From the IMG/VR virus record IMGVR_UViG_3300006805_000037, positions 1-54,956 of that record: 54,956 nucleotides of DNA; one strand, written 5' to 3'. The stretch comes from a virus. The translations under genes and the position numbers were made by a program. Each line of letters starts with the position of its first letter. Position 1 is the first letter of the stretch. The notes below the pieces were generated by a model. The model ran no database searches. It worked only from the letters and a program-made list of their open reading frames with translations, and was not told where the DNA came from. This document shows positions 30,595 through 38,623 of this stretch, piece after piece.

Positions 30595-32675
30595 AACTTG
30601 GTTTCCTTTGCGTCGGTCTCGCCGTTGAAGCCATCAGGCTTAAGTTCTTCGAATATCTCGGGACCGAACATCAGCACCCCTTGATAAGGCTTCACCTTGC
30701 TAAGCTTGTCCGGGCCAATGCCAGCGTAGCTGATTGTAACGTGCGGGTTGTAGTCTTCGAAGTCGAACGAGCACCCCATTTCCCGCAAACGCATATTGCG
30801 GTAGGTGAGCGCATCGCTTCCGAACACCAAGGCTTCGGCCTTGCCTAGTTGCTCCATGACGCGCGGGCCGCCCGGCTTCACGGTCAGGTTGCCCTTGTCG
30901 TCCTCGCCCCAAGATGCATCCGACATTTTGATCCAATCAACTTCAACTTTGGAAGCTATGAGCGTGACGTGCAGGTCTTCAAGAATGGACGTGAAGCCCT
31001 GCGACTTTGCCCATGCCTTCAGGTCGTCGATGTTCAGAAGCTTGCGGCTGACGTACAGCGTGCGCGGCGTGGCGTCGTCAAGCCGCTTCTTCATGGTCCT
31101 GAACATGCCCGGCTTGAAGCCGCTGTCTCCAACGGCGCGCTTGCCCGGCGTGCGCGTCATCCGCTTTGGCGTGGCCTTCGTTGCCGGGTCATTGCCGCCG
31201 CCTTCCGGGTTCATCTGATCCGGGTTGGCGTTCGGGTCGTTTTCGGAGCGCGCGGCGTTCGGGTCGTTATTGGCCGCAGCGGCAGCAGCGGCAGCAGCAG
31301 CTTCTTCTTGGGCCGCAGCGCCCATGCCATCGTACTCTTCAAGTATCTGCTCAAAGCCGGGGTACGTGCCGTCCTCGATAAGCTGGGCCTCACGCGCGTG
31401 CTTGAGCACGACCGGGTCAACAATGTTGGCGTCAACGTCAATCTTGAACGTATCGGCTTTCGACTTGTCCGTTTCCGCTTTTTCCTTTGCGGTCATCTGC
31501 CAAAGGCTGTTCCACAGATAGAACAGTTCTTCTGGATGCTCTCCCATCGCGGAAGGAATGAGCACGTTGTCCAACCGGGCCAGCGCCGGACTGATGTGCA
31601 CCTTCTGGATAGTGCCCACGTTGTCGTAGTAATTGCGCAGGTCGGACTCGCCTGTTGCAGAAAGCCCGGCCGGTGACTGGCCTAGAAAGCGGGTTGCCGG
31701 AATGTCACCGGCACCAGACGCAATGAGCAAGGCCATTTGCATCATGTCAGGCAAGCCTTGAAATGTGACGTTCTCCCGCTGCCATTCTTCTTCCTTGTCA
31801 AGCAAGAGGATTGAGTAGACGCCTTTTATCATGTTGGCGACCGCGAACCGCTTCGTCAGCTTGTCCTCGTACGCCTTGGTTGACATCTGTTCGCTGAGGC
31901 CGGGAATGCGGATGATGTCAACCTTGGCTTCCGCAACAAGCTGCGCCGAAGAATTGGTGACGATACCGGCGCTCTTGATGGCGTCCATGGTCGACTGAAG
32001 GATGCTGTCACCCCAGACTTCGCCATTCGTCATTGCGTCCTGCCGCTCTTCGCCAATGAAGCGCACGACACGCGAAGGATGGAAGCGCGTACCCTGAATG
32101 CCGCCACCGGCTTCAGTGGACGTGTAGGCGCGCTCGTAGTATTCAGGCTCGCCGAAATAGGGCGAACCAATATCCCTGACCATCGGGCCTGTGCTGACAT
32201 CGTAGCGGCTGACGGCGTGCACGAACTGAAGGTCGCCAACCTTCAGTTTGTTGTAGTCCAGTTCGTCGGCGTTCTTGCCCTGATTGACACCAAGAATAAG
32301 CGCGCCGCCGCCGTACAGCCGGGCCTTCTGTATCGCCAGCATGGTCTTGCGCAGAATGCTCAGGCTTTTTTCAAGGTCTTCAATTGCAGTGATAGCATCT
32401 GGGTCACCCTGCCAAGTTCGCCATTCGCGCGTGGCGTCGTACGGCGGGATGTTCACAAGCTTGCGGGCAACCCAGTCGGCGCGATAGGCCGCGTCGGCTT
32501 CAGCTTGCGAGAATACTGGCAAGGTGAAGACGGTTTGCATCATCTTGTCTTTTTCGGTGCCAAGCCCGCTCAGCAGGCCGGTGAGCGTATCGACCATGCG
32601 GCCCATGAAGCCAGTGCCGTCGCCGGATTGCTTCTTGCCTGCGTTGATAGGAGTCGCGCTGTTAGTCTTCGGCAT
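30591..32675 (-). CDS. Portal protein (DUF1073) fused to an Acb1-like two-histidine phosphoesterase
   Basis: The 694-residue protein has a portal region of the DUF1073 type (about residues 40-440): YRADWVARKLVNIPPYDATR, LYGGGALILGVNQG, FHPSRVVRFIGEE, WGDSILQSTMDAIKSAG. An alanine/asparagine-rich linker follows (AAAAAAAAAANNDPNAARSE). The C-terminal 190 residues carry two HxT motifs, LHVTLIAS (H569, T571) and NPHVTISYAG (H645, T647), the signature of 2H phosphoesterases and of Acb1, which destroys cyclic nucleotide signals of CBASS immunity. The fusion is seen directly; anti-CBASS activity is inference. AAAGGA precedes ATG 32675. Confidence 0.85.
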   Translation of the reverse strand: MPKTNSATPINAGKKQSGDGTGFMGRMVDTLTGLLSGLGTEKDKMMQTVFTLPVFSQAEADAAYRADWVARKLVNIPPYDATREWRTWQGDPDAITAIEDLEKSLSILRKTMLAIQKARLYGGGALILGVNQGKNADELDYNKLKVGDLQFVHAVSRYDVSTGPMVRDIGSPYFGEPEYYERAYTSTEAGGGIQGTRFHPSRVVRFIGEERQDAMTNGEVWGDSILQSTMDAIKSAGIVTNSSAQLVAEAKVDIIRIPGLSEQMSTKAYEDKLTKRFAVANMIKGVYSILLLDKEEEWQRENVTFQGLPDMMQMALLIASGAGDIPATRFLGQSPAGLSATGESDLRNYYDNVGTIQKVHISPALARLDNVLIPSAMGEHPEELFYLWNSLWQMTAKEKAETDKSKADTFKIDVDANIVDPVVLKHAREAQLIEDGTYPGFEQILEEYDGMGAAAQEEAAAAAAAAAANNDPNAARSENDPNANPDQMNPEGGGNDPATKATPKRMTRTPGKRAVGDSGFKPGMFRTMKKRLDDATPRTLYVSRKLLNIDDLKAWAKSQGFTSILEDLHVTLIASKVEVDWIKMSDASWGEDDKGNLTVKPGGPRVMEQLGKAEALVFGSDALTYRNMRLREMGCSFDFEDYNPHVTISYAGIGPDKLSKVKPYQGVLMFGPEIFEELKPDGFNGETDAKETKL

Positions 32676-32690
32676 TGTGTTGGTCCTTTC

Positions 32691-34166
32691 CTAGACCCAG
32701 CTTAAGGAAGTGTCATAGTTGTATTTCTTCGTAATCAGCTTGGCGAATGCGCCAGCAGCGGCGTCGACTTGGTCCTTGTACTTGCCCGTAGGGAACGTCT
32801 CGTGCTCGTTGATGAAGTCCCTATTCCAAGGCTTACGCAATAACTGGATGTTGCCGCCCTGCTGTTGCGCGGCGTACGGCTCTGCTCTGGTTTCCTTGTC
32901 GCCTGTAACCTTATCCTTGAATGCAAGCAAGCCGCTGAGGTTCTGAATGGAGCGTTCGGCCGACTCCAGTCCACCGCTGCCCGGCTCTTGCTCAAGCCAT
33001 TGTTCGGTGCGCCCATTGGCAGCATCCATTTCAGCGGTTTGCCGAATGCGGCTTTCGCGCGTGTACGCGTCCCACTGGCCGCGCACCACGTCCTCGACAA
33101 TATACATTCCGTCATTCATTAAGTGCATCAGCACGCCAGCGGTGTACGCGCCGCCGTCCATGGTGCCTGCCTTATCCCAATAGCGCACAGAGCGCTTGAT
33201 GTCCTTGCGGCTGAAGCTGGCAACTATCTTGAACTGAGCAATCGGGAAGAAGCCGCCGCCAGCGATAATCGGGTCCTGCTGGTACAGCGACTCCCACGAC
33301 GCCGCCGTGTACGCGCCCTTGCGCTCAAGTATGAATTCCTTCGACTTGAATTCGGGAAACAGAACATCGCCTATCTGGCGCGGCTCATTGTTTTCCTTGA
33401 TGCTCCTAGCCGTAGCCAAGGCCGGATAGCGCAGTACCTTAGTGTTTGGGAAATGCTGGATGAAGCGACCGGCCGGGTCGTCCATATGCCAACGCGTCAT
33501 GATCATCAGCATTCCGGCGTTATCGTCAAAGCGGCTGAAGAAGTCGTCCATCAGCCACGCCCACACCTTATCGCGGTTCTGCGGGCTTTGCGCTTCCTGA
33601 CGGCCTTTGATCGGGTCGTCGATCACGCCTAGGTCGAGCGACTTGCCGTTGATCTGGCCTTCAACGGTGGTGTTGCGGAACGAACCAACAGCATCAATGA
33701 ACTCAAGCAAGTTGCTGTTGCGTATGTAGCGGCCTGAGCGCTCACCGCCTTGCAGCGGGCTAAGCTGGGTCAGCGGAAACGTCAGGCGGTACTTTTCGTC
33801 ATCCATGGTTCTCTGAATGACGTTGTTCGTATTGACGCCAAGGTCAGCGGAGAACGAAGCGAAGATGGACCGCAATGAATTGTTCTTGCCGGATACCCAA
33901 CTCAGGAAGTCCTGAACGGCGCGGCTCTTGCCATGCTGCGGTGGTGCCATCAGCAGCATTTTCGGCCGGTGCCCATTGACCAGCCTGACATAGAACTGCT
34001 GTAGCTCGTGGCTGACTTGCTTTGCCCACCACCCACGCTTCAGCCTGTGGTCCATGAACTGCCGGAACGCCCAGAAGTTCTCGCGCGACTGCATCGCGTA
34101 GTAACGCGCGATAAGGTCGGCGTCTTCCAGCGTGTATGTACCCTTGGGCTGAAATGCGATGTTCAT
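32691..34166 (-). CDS. terL: Terminase large subunit
   Basis: The 491-residue protein has an ATPase part with Walker A LMAPPQHGKS (about residues 74-81; the first glycine is replaced by Ala, as in many phage terminases) and Walker B LDLGVIDDPI. TRWHMDDPAG is a coupling-type motif. The C-terminal nuclease shows RYWDKAGTMDGG, LEQEPGSGG and KDQVDAAAGAFAKL, each giving an acidic metal ligand. It cuts concatemers and pumps DNA through the portal encoded just downstream. A zinc/HTH GcrA-type gene lies one base upstream. Confidence 0.92.
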   Translation of the reverse strand: MNIAFQPKGTYTLEDADLIARYYAMQSRENFWAFRQFMDHRLKRGWWAKQVSHELQQFYVRLVNGHRPKMLLMAPPQHGKSRAVQDFLSWVSGKNNSLRSIFASFSADLGVNTNNVIQRTMDDEKYRLTFPLTQLSPLQGGERSGRYIRNSNLLEFIDAVGSFRNTTVEGQINGKSLDLGVIDDPIKGRQEAQSPQNRDKVWAWLMDDFFSRFDDNAGMLMIMTRWHMDDPAGRFIQHFPNTKVLRYPALATARSIKENNEPRQIGDVLFPEFKSKEFILERKGAYTAASWESLYQQDPIIAGGGFFPIAQFKIVASFSRKDIKRSVRYWDKAGTMDGGAYTAGVLMHLMNDGMYIVEDVVRGQWDAYTRESRIRQTAEMDAANGRTEQWLEQEPGSGGLESAERSIQNLSGLLAFKDKVTGDKETRAEPYAAQQQGGNIQLLRKPWNRDFINEHETFPTGKYKDQVDAAAGAFAKLITKKYNYDTSLSWV

Positions 34167-34167
34167 T

Positions 34168-34752
34168 TTAGCTGAACCTAGGGGCAGGGCGGCGGCGGTA
34201 TTCCTTCTTGTTCGACCGCAAGACCTGATTTCCGCCGAATGACATAGTGGCGTGGTGCGCGCAGTAAGGCGAAGGCCGCGAGTATCCGCCCTTGCTGCAT
34301 CTCTGGTTTCCGCAAACGATAGTCACGCGTCCTTCGGCCATGCCGACCGGCCACATGCACTGATGGTCACAAGCGTCCAGATACGGAACGTTATTGGCGG
34401 TTGGCTCGTACGGTGGCTCAGGCTTGGGCTGCTGACTGGCGACTGCCTTCGCCTTGCGTTCGATTGACTGAGCCTTCTGCGCCGGTCCACGCGGGCGCAC
34501 CATGCGCATTTTAGGGCCGTTGTGCCCGAACTGCATCACCGACGCGCGCGGGTACTTCTTGTTCAGCCCCATGCGTGTTGCTTTCGCTACCACTGCGTTT
34601 CTGGTGACCCCGGCGTTGGGATACGTGCGGTTCAACTCCATGGCTATTTCTGAAATCCTCAGATAGTTGGGCGTGCCGGGCATTGGCGCATACAATCGCA
34701 CAAGGTCCTTTTCCATTTGCTCAGGCCAGACGTACCGCTTGGGCGCGCTCAT
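34168..34752 (-). CDS. GcrA-like transcription regulator
   Basis: The 194-residue protein begins with a helix-turn-helix region, RISEIAMELNRT (about 32-43) and VTRNAVVAKATRMGLNKKYP (49-68), which closely follows the GcrA pattern '(I)A..L...TRNAVIGK..RLGL'. After a linker, the C-terminus holds CDHQCMWPVGMAEGRVTIVC and then SPYCAHHATMSFGG, matching the GcrA tail 'C.WP.G.....F.C......PYC..H'. GcrA binds RNA polymerase sigma70 and methylated GANTC promoters in alphaproteobacteria. Position between small-terminase candidate and TerL suggests control of late genes or takeover of host cell-cycle transcription. Confidence 0.85.
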   Translation of the reverse strand: MSAPKRYVWPEQMEKDLVRLYAPMPGTPNYLRISEIAMELNRTYPNAGVTRNAVVAKATRMGLNKKYPRASVMQFGHNGPKMRMVRPRGPAQKAQSIERKAKAVASQQPKPEPPYEPTANNVPYLDACDHQCMWPVGMAEGRVTIVCGNQRCSKGGYSRPSPYCAHHATMSFGGNQVLRSNKKEYRRRPAPRFS

Positions 34753-34997
34753 GACTTTGCGCTCCCGGTCTTGGCGGCATAGAGCGCAAGGCGGCTTTCA
34801 ATGCCGGGGATCAATCCTTCATTGAGCATCGCCGACGCTTTGCGCGGGTCACGGTCCATGCAAGCTATCAGAACCGCAGCGAAGGCATGTTCCGCCGTTA
34901 CTAGGATTGAGGCACGGTCACTGGAAGGGTCGCGGCCATCTAATATCGCTTTGGCTGCAATGATAGCGCGCTCGGTGTCTTTCTTGCTCTCGCTCAT
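34749..34997 (-). CDS. Hypothetical helical protein (82 aa)
   Basis: It begins MSESKKDTERAIIAAKAILD and appears wholly helical (ILVTAEHAFAAVLIACMDRD). GAAGGAAG precedes the ATG. It is coupled by ATGA to both neighbours in the packaging operon. No domain is recognised; it might take part in packaging with the terminase. Confidence 0.7.
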   Translation of the reverse strand: MSESKKDTERAIIAAKAILDGRDPSSDRASILVTAEHAFAAVLIACMDRDPRKASAMLNEGLIPGIESRLALYAAKTGSAKS

Positions 34998-35467
34998 GAT
35001 TTGCTTCCTTCGATAGTTTTCTGCGGCGTGCGCACCGGCAACGGCGTGACGTCGATGAGGCTAGGCACGCGAATGCCACGTTCAGCCAGAACCTTCTCGA
35101 ATTCCTTCAGGCCCATCTCTTGCTGCCCGCTATTGGGTTGGTTCGTATTATTGATGTTCAAGTTGCCTTGTAGCTGAAGAGGAATAACCGACTTGATGAG
35201 CGTCGTAAAAGCAACGGGTTCGGCGCGCGATAGCCAAGTGAGATAGCCGACCATGCCGTCCTTGCCCTTGCCGTCATAACCGCTTTTGTCCATCGCAAGG
35301 GTGAGGGCTTCCTTGACGGTGGTCGTTATTTTGTTTTGAACGCCCTTCTCACGGCCTCCCCCGTTTCGGCTTCCTTTGGGGGTTCTGTACAGGTTTGTGC
35401 CGGGAATTCGTTCGCGTTTCTCGCTTTCTTGGCCTGTGATGGGGCGTTGTTTACGTTGCGCTTGCAT
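34994..35467 (-). CDS. Small terminase subunit candidate (157 aa)
   Basis: The N-terminus is basic (RTPKGSRNGGGREKGVQNKI) followed by helices: TVKEALTLAMDKSGYD, MVGYLTWLSRAEPVAFTTLI and KSVIPLQLQG. The pattern 'KGSRN...K.A...A.......GYL..LA...P..F..LL.K..PLQ' is common in small phage proteins encoded just ahead of TerL and is often taken as the DNA-recognition subunit. The C-terminal 50 residues are polar and probably bind TerL or the portal. GGAAG precedes the ATG. Confidence 0.6.
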   Translation of the reverse strand: MQAQRKQRPITGQESEKRERIPGTNLYRTPKGSRNGGGREKGVQNKITTTVKEALTLAMDKSGYDGKGKDGMVGYLTWLSRAEPVAFTTLIKSVIPLQLQGNLNINNTNQPNSGQQEMGLKEFEKVLAERGIRVPSLIDVTPLPVRTPQKTIEGSKS

Positions 35468-35504
35468 GGGTATTCTTCCGGGTTTTCTTTACTAAAATAG
35501 CCTG

Positions 35505-35517
35505 AGTGCGATTGTCT
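35505..35517 (-). promoter_or_regulatory. Recurrent CGATTGTC-type motif, site 3
   Basis: AGTGCGATTGTC on the plus strand is identical to site 2. It is about 40 bases upstream of the small-terminase candidate start, in a 76-bp AT-rich gap that also holds another GATTGTC at 35555-35561. It may mark the promoter of the packaging operon. Confidence 0.42.
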
Positions 35518-35543
35518 CAAATGGGGCTATGCCAAATGAGAAT

Positions 35544-35783
35544 TCAACGGGTTTGATTGTCTATTGCTGGCCTGTAGTTCTTGAACGGTGGGCGGTTGGT
35601 ATTGGGCAGAATGCGGCCCCGATAATAGGTGCCGGGGTATGGGTTATTCGGTACTAGTTTCTCGGATTGAAGGGTACGGGTGTCGGGGGCATGATGCTCT
35701 GAGGAATTGGCGCGTGCGCGGGTTGCCCAAAGGGCTAGGGCTACAATCGCGATTGCCAGAATATAGCGTTCGGCCGTGGTCAT
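35544..35783 (-). CDS. Small protein with N-terminal signal or membrane anchor (79 aa)
   Basis: The protein begins MTTAERYILAIAIVALALWA and then TRARANSSEHHAPDT; the hydrophobic stretch ends with a possible signal-peptidase site (ARA). The rest is polar with many Pro, Asn, Tyr and Arg. It starts two bases after the upstream gene stop. It could be exported to the periplasm or anchored in the inner membrane. Function unknown. Confidence 0.68.
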   Translation of the reverse strand: MTTAERYILAIAIVALALWATRARANSSEHHAPDTRTLQSEKLVPNNPYPGTYYRGRILPNTNRPPFKNYRPAIDNQTR

Positions 35784-35785
35784 GC

Positions 35786-36289
35786 TTACGCCCCGTTTTC
35801 GGGCGTGCGATATTGGCCGGTTTCTGTTACCGGGCCTTTGAACGGTTTGGTGCCTTCGCGGGGTTGGCTCATGAGCGAACCGTCGCCGGGTTCTGGCTTG
35901 GGATTGTATGCGTTCAGCGCCAGTACGATGGTCGCTATGTTATCGGTGACCTTGTCGAAAAACTTGCCTTCGGTGCTGGCGGCGCAAAGGCGGCTGAGTT
36001 CATCGGCTAGTTTCTGGGCGTAGCCCTCGGGGACCGGCTGGGCAACCTGAGCGGGCTTTGCGAACAAGTCCCTGATGGCCGCTTCGCTGAGTTCTGGCGC
36101 TTCCGCTATAACTAACTCGGGGCGGCCTTGCTCAGCTATCTCAGCGATGTTCTGAAGGAATGTTTCCAGAAGGTTGAGGCCAGCTTGTGAAGCCTTGAGT
36201 ACATCAGCCGGTTGCGGTTCGGGTACGGCTATGGCCCGTATCAGGTTTATGTTGGCGGCAATGCTGGCGCGCGTGCGTTCGTTGCTCAT
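35786..36289 (-). CDS. Hypothetical helical protein (167 aa)
   Basis: ATG 36289 (MSNERTRASIAANINLIRAI) after GAGAGGG is preferred; the frame is open to 36352. The first 130 residues are helical and acidic (LKASQAGLNLLETFLQNIAE; AIRDLFAKPAQ). The last 35 are proline- and glycine-rich and disordered. No known family. It forms a two-gene unit with the 79-aa gene, upstream of the packaging operon. Confidence 0.68.
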   Translation of the reverse strand: MSNERTRASIAANINLIRAIAVPEPQPADVLKASQAGLNLLETFLQNIAEIAEQGRPELVIAEAPELSEAAIRDLFAKPAQVAQPVPEGYAQKLADELSRLCAASTEGKFFDKVTDNIATIVLALNAYNPKPEPGDGSLMSQPREGTKPFKGPVTETGQYRTPENGA

Positions 36290-36513
36290 GGTTTGGCCCT
36301 CTCGTTCCTTGCCGTCCCCTAAGCCCCCGCCGGAACGCTGGGCGGAAGTCATTGCATGAATTTTTTCAGTTGCAAAGCTTGTCGAGTCGGATGGCTGGCG
36401 TTGCTCACAGGCTGAGCGAATGCGCTGCCATCGGCCTGATGTTCAAGAAGCTGAGTCTTTGCGGGGGTTTCTCGGGGGCCATATACCGTGCGCCTTGGCG
36501 GGTAATTCCGGGG

Positions 36514-36527
36514 CGGTATATATACCG
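36514..36527. promoter_or_regulatory. 14-bp palindrome CGGTATATATACCG
   Basis: A perfect AT-cored palindrome in otherwise very GC-rich sequence, about 225 bases upstream of the 167-aa gene. A related half, ATATACCG, lies at 36481. It resembles a protein-binding operator; TATATA could also serve as a -10 box, but no -35 box was found at the right distance. Confidence 0.4.
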
Positions 36528-36615
36528 GCGGCCGGGGGTGGCCGGGAAAGCCGGGCTTGCCGGGATTTCGGCCGGGGCGGCCGGGGCCGGAACTTAGGGG
36601 GTTTCAGGGCCTCCC

Positions 36616-36680
36616 AGAACCATGCCCAGCGGCCCAGAAACCGGGTCTGTGTGCGTTTCCGGCCCCGGCCCGGTACCTGA
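36616..36680. repeat. Conserved GC-rich intergenic element, copy C
   Basis: AGAACCATGCCCAGCGGCCC followed by AGAAACCGGGTCT and GTGTGCGTTT. The first 18 bases are identical to copy D. The shared part continues to AGGCCGCCCCTGAGGG near 36711-36726, also present in copy D, so the C/D homology spans about 110 bp. Confidence 0.7.
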
Positions 36681-36702
36681 CCCCAGCCGGGGGCCGGTCA
36701 GG
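36676..36702. terminator. Hairpin downstream of SbcC
   Basis: CCTGACC pairs with GGTCAGG around a GC-rich loop that can itself fold. It follows the SbcC stop on the minus strand by about 60 bases. No U tract follows, so termination is uncertain. Confidence 0.4.
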
Positions 36703-36759
36703 GCCTCCCTAGGCCGCCCCTGAGGGTTCCGGGTTCAAGTGACTTTCGGGTATCCCGCC

Positions 36760-38622
36760 TTATCGGCTGAGGCTGACCCGCGCGCCGTTTTCGTCACGCG
36801 TGACCTTGAGAACGCCCGCCATGCGGTTCGTGTCAACGGCCTGATGATCGATATAAAAAACCTGTTGGCGCGTTGCGCGGTCAATGAGGAAGTCGGCCGT
36901 GTCACGCACGCCTTCGGGTGATAGGTGGCGCGTCGGTTCGTCAAGGACCAGCAGTTCGCATTTCACCCCGGCGCGCCTGAGCAAGACTTCGCTCAGGGCA
37001 ACAGCACCAATGAGCCTGAGGCGCTGCGCCTCTCCTCCGCTGAACAATTCCCATTTGACCGCACGGTCGAATTCCGGCTGAAAGATGCTGACATTGAGGC
37101 CGGGCTTGACAGTGCCGGTTTTAGTTTCCTTGTCGATGTCATAGCGTACGCGCCAGCTATCCAGCCCGACCGAACTCAGCAATGTTTGCGTCACGCCTTC
37201 CAGTTCAGCAAGAACCTCATCAATGAGGTACAGGCGGACCTGCTTAAACCCATCGATCCAGTACCGTGTCAGCCCGATGCGCTTGTCCAGCTTGCTCAGT
37301 TTCTTGCTGAGCGCTGCCTTATCGGCTTTCGCGTTATTCAAATCCAGCCTAGCTGTTGCCACGAGCGCGGCATACGGGTTTAACTTCTCCTCGTTTTCGG
37401 TGCGCACTTTCTTGTAGGCGTCAAGTTCGGCCTTCACGCGATTGACGTTGCCCTGAGCGCGCGTGCGCGCGTCAACAGCATCGTTGCTGGCGTTCCTGAA
37501 CTTCCTGATGTCAGTGGCGTGCTGGTCTTCACGCGCGCGGGCTTCGTTATCCAGCTTCTTGGCGGCTTCGACCTTATCGCGGGCCGCATCGGTTCTGGCC
37601 TTGGCTTCGTCCAGTTCGTCAAGGATAGAATTAAGGTGAGCCTTCATGGCCTTGGCGTTGAGTTTCGTTCCGCAGTATGAGCAAGCATCGCCGTCCTGAT
37701 GCTTCTCACGCTTCACAATCAGGTCGTTCTCAGCGCGAACGGCCGCGTCAAGTCTGGCCTTGGCGTTCGCAAGCGCATTGATATGCACGCGCGCGTCGGC
37801 TTGGGCTTGGTCAAGCGATGCTTGCGAATGCCTCAGTTCGGTTTCGGCGCTATCGAAGGCAAGGTCTGCATCACCAAGGTTGCGTTGGTGCTTTTCCAAC
37901 TGTTTTTCCAGATCTAAAATTGTCCGACGCTTCACTTCGTCGGCGTCAGCGCGTTCGTTTTCCCACGCACGCGACTTTACCTTCAGGTCCTCTATTGCAT
38001 CTTCGGCCTTTTCTATCGAGCGCAGGCATGACTGGTAGTCTGCGTCGACCCGAGTCCGATCGGACTCCAGCGTAGTGGCCTTCTTGCGAGCGCGGCCAAT
38101 ACGATCGTCCCACTTGTTCAGGTTTAGTGTTTCGGATAGCACGTCCATCTTTTCAGTGGCGGTCAGGTCGAAAAACAACGCCTTGCCCTGCCCAAGGACG
38201 ATTGTGTGCAGGAAGTTTGCAAAGCTTAAGCCAATAAGCCTGTCAATGGTTTCCTGAGATACGACTTTGCCATCAAGCCATAGACCGTTACTGACCCCTT
38301 TGCGCCTGATAACGTACCTGTCAAGTTCCGACATAGTAGGTCCGGCCGAAATAGTCAGGCTGGCTTCAGGCGGTTTGGCCCCCTCATGCCATCCCTTCAT
38401 ATCCGGGGTTCTGTGCCCGCCGATGCTGCGGCCGTATAGAACCCAGCTAAGGCAATCGAATATAGTGGACTTCGCAGCGCCATTGCTGCCTAGGCGTGGG
38501 CTTACTAGGTTCGTGCCTTTGACGAACCAAAGCCCCAAGCCCATCCGTTCAAGCGGAATGCGCGCCGGGTCCCGATAAGCTTTGAATGATACAATTTCCA
38601 GCGCGTCGAAGAACAGATGCAT
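36760..38622 (-). CDS. SbcC/Rad50-type recombination ATPase (T4 gp46-like)
   Basis: ATG 38622 (MHLFFDALEIVSFKAYRDP) gives 620 residues; a longer frame overlaps the 82-aa gene. The Walker A is LGSNGAAKSTIFDCLSWVLY, with Ala in place of the usual Gly before Lys. Two coiled-coil arms flank a zinc-hook, DACSYCGTKL (C314, C317). The C-terminal half has the ABC signature LFSGGEAQRLRL, Walker B ELLVLDEPTRHLSPEG and YIDHQ. It pairs with the Mre11-like nuclease two genes upstream to process DNA ends during replication and recombination. Confidence 0.9.
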   Translation of the reverse strand: MHLFFDALEIVSFKAYRDPARIPLERMGLGLWFVKGTNLVSPRLGSNGAAKSTIFDCLSWVLYGRSIGGHRTPDMKGWHEGAKPPEASLTISAGPTMSELDRYVIRRKGVSNGLWLDGKVVSQETIDRLIGLSFANFLHTIVLGQGKALFFDLTATEKMDVLSETLNLNKWDDRIGRARKKATTLESDRTRVDADYQSCLRSIEKAEDAIEDLKVKSRAWENERADADEVKRRTILDLEKQLEKHQRNLGDADLAFDSAETELRHSQASLDQAQADARVHINALANAKARLDAAVRAENDLIVKREKHQDGDACSYCGTKLNAKAMKAHLNSILDELDEAKARTDAARDKVEAAKKLDNEARAREDQHATDIRKFRNASNDAVDARTRAQGNVNRVKAELDAYKKVRTENEEKLNPYAALVATARLDLNNAKADKAALSKKLSKLDKRIGLTRYWIDGFKQVRLYLIDEVLAELEGVTQTLLSSVGLDSWRVRYDIDKETKTGTVKPGLNVSIFQPEFDRAVKWELFSGGEAQRLRLIGAVALSEVLLRRAGVKCELLVLDEPTRHLSPEGVRDTADFLIDRATRQQVFYIDHQAVDTNRMAGVLKVTRDENGARVSLSR

Positions 38623-38623
38623 T

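Larger units (their letters stand above)
36290..36759. other. 470-bp gap without a convincing gene
   Basis: The gap between SbcC and the 167-aa gene holds no frame with both a ribosome site and protein-like composition. It contains a 14-bp palindrome (36514), short GCCGGG repeats (36540-36600), copy C of the conserved element (36616-36680) with an extension to 36726, and a 7-bp-stem hairpin. It probably contains the end of the DNA-metabolism transcript and the promoter of the next unit. Confidence 0.6.
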
